Shown here piece after piece: positions 6,872-10,478 of a DNA stretch of 10,478 bases. A model generated the notes under the pieces. The model made no database searches. It saw only the letters and a list, made by a program, of their open reading frames with translations, and was not told the DNA's origin. Position 1 is the first letter of the stretch. Each line of letters begins with the position of its first letter. A program made the position numbers and the translations under genes. The DNA lies in assembly GCA_004377135.1 (NCBI GenBank), contig SOHS01000084.1:1-10478 (forward strand). The letters run 5' to 3'. Source of the stretch: Dehalococcoidia bacterium. GTDB taxonomy: Bacteria > Chloroflexota > Dehalococcoidia > GIF9 > AB-539-J10.

Positions 6872-6950
6872 GAACTCTAAACGCTAAATCCTAAACAAAT
6901 TCAAATATCTAACCCCAAAATTCAAAACCTTTATTTTGAGGCGTTTGGAT
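6872..6950. repeat. AT-rich degenerate short-word tract in front of recO
   Basis: This stretch is built from recurring short words such as CTAAA, CCTAAAC, AATTCAAA and CAAAA (minus-strand view: GTTTAGGATTTAG, GTTTAGAGTT, TTTGAATT). It contains an imperfect hairpin at 6913-6941 with arms CCCCAAAAT/ATTTTGAGG (9 bp, one mismatch, 11-nt loop). Composition differs sharply from the flanking genes. Low-complexity intergenic tracts of this style occur in various environmental bacterial genomes; whether this one belongs to a dispersed repeat family cannot be judged from one window. Confidence 0.4.
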
Positions 6951-6972
6951 TGCTGTTAATTTTCCTTTGGAT

Positions 6973-6978
6973 ATTATA
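6973..6978 (-). promoter_or_regulatory. Candidate -10 element for recO
   Basis: On the minus strand this is a perfect TATAAT in the gap between paralog A and recO. Transcription would start near 6966, giving a leader of about 105 nt that runs through the AT-rich tract and its hairpin. No good -35 hexamer is found at 16-18 bp, so confidence is limited. Confidence 0.33.
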
Positions 6979-7028
6979 CTCTCGCCAGCCCGGCAACTGT
7001 AATCAAGAGCAGCTACCCTAGTCTCCGC

Positions 7029-8465
7029 CTAGAATTTTCTGGTCTGCTTCTCGGTGTGATTCAATACTAAATTAATGGCGTTGGCGGCAGTAGCAAAAGA
7101 GAAGTACACAGGCAACCCGGACGAAATACTATTACGAATAGCAGCCAGAATGACCTCAGCCTCTTCGGGTACAATGCTGGGTTCAATCACCATGGCCACT
7201 GGCTGGGGAAGCTGTCCCTGTTTTATGGGAAATCTGCTCATTAACAAATTTTTTAGCTGGTTATCTGAAATCCGAGATGCCGTGAACTGACCTGTCCTGA
7301 CAAACAGAACTAGGAAGTCAGCTCCTTCCCACCTTGACAATATACCGATGGTTTTGATTACGCTCTCAGTGTCCATCATGGCCTGCGAATAATCCACAGG
7401 ATTTCGCAAGATGTTGCCTGCGATGGGAGTGAATTCACGTATCTGAGCAACAATCTCAGGGGGAATTGGAGGGACTCTTAGCCCTCTGTTTTCAAACTCA
7501 TCGGCGATTAGGACGCTGGCTCCACCTCCAGCACCGAATAACAATGCATTCCTGCCTCTGGGAAGTGGCAAGAACAGAAGTGTGACCAATACATCGATTA
7601 TTTCTTCGACGCTACCGACACTAATGATTCCCAACTGCTTGCAGAGGGCATCCCAAGTGGCCCGGCTTCCAGCGAGTGACGCAGTATGACCGGCGGCTGC
7701 TCGAGCGCCTCCCTCGGTAGCCCCACCCTTGAGCAATATCACTGTCTTTTCCTTTGTTGCCTTCTCCAGAGTCCTGCGGAATCGTCTCCCGTCCTTAATT
7801 CCCTCGATGTAAAGGGCTATTATTTTGGTATCTGCATCATTAGCAAGATATTCGAGCAAATCATTTTCATTGATGTCACATGCGTTGCCGTAGCTTATGA
7901 CCTTGCTGAAGCGAACGCCTCGCAACGCTGCTAGCTTGACCAAATAGATGGAATTGCCACCACTTTGACTAATGACTCCTACCGAGCCGCTTTCTTTGGG
8001 AAAAGCCGGACTGAAGGATAGGCGTGATTGGGGGCAGTAAATGCCCATACAGTTAGGGCCGATAATCCTGATTCCCTTCCTGTGGGCGACTTCCACCAGT
8101 TCAGATTCCAGCTTTATTCTCTGTTCCTCACCGGTCTCACTAAAGCCTGCTGTACAGAAGTGAATTGCCCGTACCCCTTTTTCGGCACATTCTTCCACAA
8201 GCTTGGGAGCAATCTGGGCATTAACCAGGCCGATTACATAGTCGATGTTGCCAGGGACATCTTTGAGACTGGTATAAATCTTGTGACCTTTGATCTCCCC
8301 TCCCTTGGGGTTAATGAGATAGAGGGGGCGGTCGAATTCAATTTCGATAAGGCCTTCTAGGAAAGTGCGCGTCCAGTGCCAAGTCGTGGCAGTTGTGATG
8401 CCAACAAGGGCGATCGAATTAGGGTGGAAGAGGAAGTCCAAGTTATGCTGATGCGTATTCTTCAT
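7029..8465 (-). CDS. CoA-binding / CoA-ligase domain protein, alpha-subunit-like of ADP-forming acyl-CoA synthetase (paralog A)
   Basis: The family (succinyl-CoA synthetase alpha and archaeal ADP-forming acetyl-CoA synthetase alpha) interconverts acyl-CoA plus ADP and Pi with the free acid plus ATP through a phospho-histidine. This 478-residue protein has the alpha architecture: CoA-binding Rossmann domain (~10-150), first ligase domain (~155-300) and a C-terminal domain ending in LPVYFSFATAANAINLVL. Visible motifs are TAGFSETG (105-112), GPNCMGIYCP (136-145), GSVGVISQSGGNS (160-172), KVISYGNACDIN (188-199) and AAAGHTASLAGS (256-267), with His260 as the predicted phosphorylated residue. The N-terminal loop reads VGITTATTWHW rather than the usual GAS-type glycine loop, so CoA binding may be altered. 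No ATP-grasp domain is present. The start is supported by AAGGAG, but only 1 nt from the ATG. It is divergent from paralog B and precedes recO on the same strand. The substrate is unknown. Confidence 0.85.
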   Translation of the reverse strand: MKNTHQHNLDFLFHPNSIALVGITTATTWHWTRTFLEGLIEIEFDRPLYLINPKGGEIKGHKIYTSLKDVPGNIDYVIGLVNAQIAPKLVEECAEKGVRAIHFCTAGFSETGEEQRIKLESELVEVAHRKGIRIIGPNCMGIYCPQSRLSFSPAFPKESGSVGVISQSGGNSIYLVKLAALRGVRFSKVISYGNACDINENDLLEYLANDADTKIIALYIEGIKDGRRFRRTLEKATKEKTVILLKGGATEGGARAAAGHTASLAGSRATWDALCKQLGIISVGSVEEIIDVLVTLLFLPLPRGRNALLFGAGGGASVLIADEFENRGLRVPPIPPEIVAQIREFTPIAGNILRNPVDYSQAMMDTESVIKTIGILSRWEGADFLVLFVRTGQFTASRISDNQLKNLLMSRFPIKQGQLPQPVAMVIEPSIVPEEAEVILAAIRNSISSGLPVYFSFATAANAINLVLNHTEKQTRKF

Positions 8466-8466
8466 A

Positions 8467-8472
8467 CTCCTT
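8467..8472 (-). promoter_or_regulatory. Shine-Dalgarno AAGGAG of paralog A, unusually close to ATG
   Basis: On the minus strand AAGGAG is followed by a single T and then the ATG (8465-8463). One nucleotide is shorter than the usual 5-9. No better start codon in frame lies within a normal distance, so the ATG is retained. Confidence 0.45.
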
Positions 8473-8527
8473 ATTCAGTAATACTTCGTTAGCTCAGGTG
8501 GATGGTGAGACAAGTTCACGGTAAAGA

Positions 8528-8555
8528 GGCCGCATGACTATAATGGCATGCGGCC
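8528..8555. promoter_or_regulatory. Perfect 9-bp inverted repeat flanking a consensus -10 hexamer (possible operator or RNA hairpin)
   Basis: The arms GGCCGCATG (8528-8536) and CATGCGGCC (8547-8555) are exact reverse complements around a 10-base loop. The loop holds TATAAT (8539-8544, plus strand); on the minus strand an overlapping TATAGT (8542-8537) matches 5 of 6. A weak plus-strand -35, TTCACG, lies 18 bp upstream (8515-8520). Such an arrangement fits a repressor site over a promoter, or a stable RNA stem-loop. No T-run follows directly, so an intrinsic terminator is unlikely. Confidence 0.5.
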
Positions 8556-8731
8556 GATAACTCTTAATATCAACCTTTTTGAGATTGCCATGCTACTTGA
8601 TGCTATGTGAGCAAAGATGCAAGGCTGCCTCTGACGGAAGTATAGCAAAGAGTTCAGGGATTGTAAATGCTACTTTGAGGTTGAAGATTTCCTCTGAGCG
8701 AGCTACTCGGCAGCTTTTACAAAAAGTGTAT

Positions 8732-8760
8732 TTGATAGGCTAATAAAGATATGGTACATT
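8732..8760 (+). promoter_or_regulatory. Candidate sigma-70 promoter of paralog B
   Basis: TTGATA (8732-8737; 5 of 6) and TACATT (8755-8760; 4 of 6) are spaced 17 bp apart. Transcription would begin near 8767, giving a leader of about 100 nt that includes the imperfect dyad at 8809-8832. Confidence 0.38.
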
Positions 8761-8808
8761 ATCTAGATTTTAGAAAAACCAAATAATTGCATAATGCTTT
8801 TACTACAA

Positions 8809-8832
8809 CTTAAACGGGACCCGGCTTAAAAG
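8809..8832. promoter_or_regulatory. Imperfect dyad upstream of paralog B start
   Basis: The centre CGGGACCCG (8815-8823) is palindromic around one A, and is flanked on both sides by TTAA-containing sequence (CTTAAA left, CTTAAAAG right). It sits 35-58 bp before the chosen TTG start and downstream of the candidate promoter, so it would lie in the leader. It could be an operator or a small stem, or be fortuitous. Confidence 0.25.
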
Positions 8833-8854
8833 TTTCTTAATTCACATCGCAATT

Positions 8855-8860
8855 AGGAAG
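8855..8860 (+). promoter_or_regulatory. Weak Shine-Dalgarno AGGAAG supporting the TTG start of paralog B
   Basis: AGGAAG lies 6 nt before the TTG at 8867. A stronger AAGGAGGA (8870-8877) falls inside the first codons and lies about 5 nt before an in-frame CTG at 8882, so the true start is ambiguous. Confidence 0.4.
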
Positions 8861-8866
8861 CTTGTA

Positions 8867-10318
8867 TTGAAGGAGGATAAACTGAGAAAATTCGAGTATA
8901 TTTTCAACCCAAGAACAGTAGCCGTAATAGGAGCTTCCGACAGCGATGGCTTCTCGCAGGCTTTAATGGGCACAAAACTCAGAGATAGTATGTTCTTGGT
9001 TAATCCCAAGTATAAAGAACTCCACGGTAAAAGGTGCTACGCCAGCATCTTGGATATAGAAGGCGGGATTGACTATGTTGTCATAGCAGTGCCAGCATTA
9101 CTCGTCCCGAGAGTATTGGTCGAATGTATAGAAAAAGGCGTAAAAGCGGTCCATATATTTACAGCCGGTTTCAGTGAAACTGGAGTAGAAGAAAGGAAAG
9201 TTTTAGAGGACGAAGTGCAGAAGATAGCCAGAGGTAAAGTTAGCTTAATTGGTCCTAACTGCATGGGAATATGTTGCCCTAAGTCTGGCTTAGCTTTTGT
9301 CCCGGGGGTCTTAACCGAGGAAGGTTCGGTTGGGGTGATTTCACAGAGCGGCACCTTTGCCGAGCAATTCTTGTCCATCGGGAAGCTAAGAAATGTAAAG
9401 TTCAGTAAGGTTATTAGCTACGGGAATGCCATAGACCTCGACTGTCCCGACTTTTTGGAATACCTGGCGCATGACTCCGAAACCGAGGTTATAGCTTTAT
9501 ATATGGAAGGGACAAAAAACGGTAAGCGTCTCAAAGCAGCGATGACCGAAGCTACAGAACTAAAGCCGGTACTGGCACTCAAAGGAGGAGTAACCGAGCA
9601 CGGCCGCCGGGCAGCATCTTCTCACACAGGCTCATTAGCCGGTTCGCCAGAAATCTGGAGTTCACTTTTCAGACAGGCCGGGGTAATCCAAGTGGAGGAC
9701 TTTGACGAACTACTGGATACCACTTTGGCATTGTCTTGTGTGCCACTCCCTTCGGGGAAAGGGACCGCTATTATTACCAACTCCGGTGGTTTTAGCGTGC
9801 TTGAAACCGATTTATGTGTAAAAGCAGGACTGGAAGTCCCTCAATTCACGAAGGAAACGATGGCTGAGTTGCGCAAAATGGTTCCACTAGCGGGAACAAG
9901 CATAAATAATCCCCTGGATGCTTGGCCAATATTTTATAACATGCCCGGAACAACAGGAACACTTGCAGATGCTATCAAGACCTTGTCTCATGATAAGAAT
10001 ATTCATTCAATAGTGTTGCACTTTGATGAAGTGCGTTACCTGAGGTACGTATTGGGAGAAGCAACTGAAAACTTCCTGAAGGAACTTGTTAAGATTATGG
10101 TTCAGGGGTGTAGGTATGCTCGAGATGAAATGGGCAAGACCATAATGATTTGCGTTTCGCTCGATGCCTATTCGGAAGATGAAGTGGATAGAAGGTATCA
10201 CTTGCTGGCTAAAAAGGCTTTTGAAGGCGAACAATTCCCTGTATATCCCGCGCTCGGTGCCTCAATCAAGGCTTTATCCAATTTGTACAGGTACAAGGCC
10301 CAGTATCGCAACTCCTAG
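8867..10318 (+). CDS. CoA-binding / CoA-ligase domain protein, alpha-subunit-like of ADP-forming acyl-CoA synthetase (paralog B)
   Basis: This 483-residue homolog of paralog A has the same alpha-type layout. The CoA-binding domain (~10-150) has an intact loop VAVIGASDSDG (18-28), followed by TAGFSETG (99-106) and GPNCMGICCP (129-138). The ligase domain has GSVGVISQSG (153-162), KVISYGNAIDLD (181-192) and SSHTGSLAGS (251-260), with His253 as the predicted phospho-histidine. The C-terminal domain ends FPVYPALGASIKALSNLY. There is no ATP-grasp domain, so catalysis of ATP formation would need a separate beta subunit. The TTG start is chosen because it gives exactly the same N-terminal length before the first strand as the ATG of paralog A, and AGGAAG lies 6 nt upstream. 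An in-frame CTG at 8882 with a better Shine-Dalgarno sequence is the alternative. Residues ~345-450 differ most from paralog A, suggesting a different acyl substrate or partner. Confidence 0.85.
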   Translation: MKEDKLRKFEYIFNPRTVAVIGASDSDGFSQALMGTKLRDSMFLVNPKYKELHGKRCYASILDIEGGIDYVVIAVPALLVPRVLVECIEKGVKAVHIFTAGFSETGVEERKVLEDEVQKIARGKVSLIGPNCMGICCPKSGLAFVPGVLTEEGSVGVISQSGTFAEQFLSIGKLRNVKFSKVISYGNAIDLDCPDFLEYLAHDSETEVIALYMEGTKNGKRLKAAMTEATELKPVLALKGGVTEHGRRAASSHTGSLAGSPEIWSSLFRQAGVIQVEDFDELLDTTLALSCVPLPSGKGTAIITNSGGFSVLETDLCVKAGLEVPQFTKETMAELRKMVPLAGTSINNPLDAWPIFYNMPGTTGTLADAIKTLSHDKNIHSIVLHFDEVRYLRYVLGEATENFLKELVKIMVQGCRYARDEMGKTIMICVSLDAYSEDEVDRRYHLLAKKAFEGEQFPVYPALGASIKALSNLYRYKAQYRNS

Positions 10319-10349
10319 ACTCTGTCACCACCGCCAATCGCCAATTTTG

Positions 10350-10383
10350 TCGGATAGAGTATCCGAACCTCAAATTTCTTGAG
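10350..10383 (+). other. Two tandem small hairpins after paralog B
   Basis: TCGGATA/TATCCGA (7-bp perfect stem, 3-nt loop, 10350-10366) is followed immediately by CTCAA/TTGAG (5-bp stem, 5-nt loop, 10369-10383), starting 31 nt after the stop. No T-tract follows, so these are better described as possible 3' stabilising stems or a factor-dependent termination region than as an intrinsic terminator. The remaining sequence to the window end shows no gene. Confidence 0.35.
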
Positions 10384-10478
10384 TCGCCAGACAAATGTCA
10401 AACGCGGACTGGTAAAAACCCGGTTCCCCCAAGATGAGAGCTAATAAGCTACTTATTATAAAACGGAATTTCAGGCCA

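Larger units (their letters stand above)
8466..8866. other. 401-bp divergent intergenic region between the two CoA-ligase paralogs
   Basis: No ORF of coding quality and no tRNA or known RNA was recognised. The region contains a perfect 9-bp inverted repeat with a central TATAAT (8528-8555), a candidate promoter facing paralog B (8732-8760), an imperfect dyad (8809-8832), and the Shine-Dalgarno sequences of both genes at its ends. It is the natural place for joint regulation of the two paralogs. Confidence 0.6.

Noticed and set aside
7686..8360. Plus-strand open frames opposite paralog A (7686-7934 and 8028-8360)
   Set aside because: Both mirror the coding frame of a well-supported CoA-ligase protein and have no domain signature.
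8528..8580. Intrinsic terminator formed by the GC-rich inverted repeat and the TTTTT at 8576-8580
   Set aside because: The T-run begins about 20 nt after the stem rather than directly next to it, and no gene ends upstream on the plus strand.
8566..8730. tRNA or riboswitch in the long intergenic gap
   Set aside because: A GTTCA-like stretch near 8650 lacks an acceptor stem, anticodon arm or any matching riboswitch core.
1..10478. CRISPR array, insertion sequence or phage genes
   Set aside because: No regularly spaced repeats, no transposase or integrase motifs and no terminal inverted repeats with target duplications were seen.

Overview
The window reads as a bacterial chromosome segment carrying mainly housekeeping genes at moderate GC. 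The gene types are clear. The taxon is not: the style of the primary sigma factor and the ADP-forming acyl-CoA synthetase-like genes would fit an anaerobe such as a Chloroflexota/Dehalococcoidia member, but that is an impression, not a result. There is no rRNA, tRNA, CRISPR array, transposase or phage gene that I can recognise.

Layout. Bases 1-734 (+) hold the C-terminal part of a primary sigma-70 factor, cut by the window edge. It converges on ffh, the SRP GTPase (737-2077, -), with only 2 bp between the stops. Divergent from ffh is a HIT-family nucleotide hydrolase/phosphorylase (2206-2679, +). A minus-strand block follows: trkA (5187-5843) and trkH (3769-5205), overlapping by 19 bp and together encoding a K+ uptake channel and its gating ring, then pheA, prephenate dehydratase (2899-3714). 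Another minus-strand pair is a CoA-ligase alpha-subunit-like protein (paralog A, 7029-8465) and recO (6055-6861). A 401-bp intergenic region separates paralog A from a divergent, clearly homologous gene (paralog B, 8867-10318, +).

How the parts relate. The sigma factor, Ffh and RecO serve transcription, membrane protein targeting and recombinational repair. TrkA/TrkH form one functional unit, and pheA supplies phenylalanine synthesis. The most distinctive part is the right-hand third: two divergent homologs of the alpha subunit of ADP-forming acyl-CoA synthetases. Both keep the phospho-histidine motif, but no ATP-grasp (beta) partner is visible. Their shared intergenic region has a perfect 9-bp inverted repeat whose loop contains a consensus -10 hexamer. 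Paralog A has lost the usual glycine-rich loop of the CoA-binding fold.

No entirely new system is demonstrable here. The best leads are the unpaired alpha-subunit paralogs and their intergenic palindrome, a set of promoters placed almost on top of start codons (possible leaderless mRNAs), and non-canonical motif residues in TrkA, PheA and Ffh.
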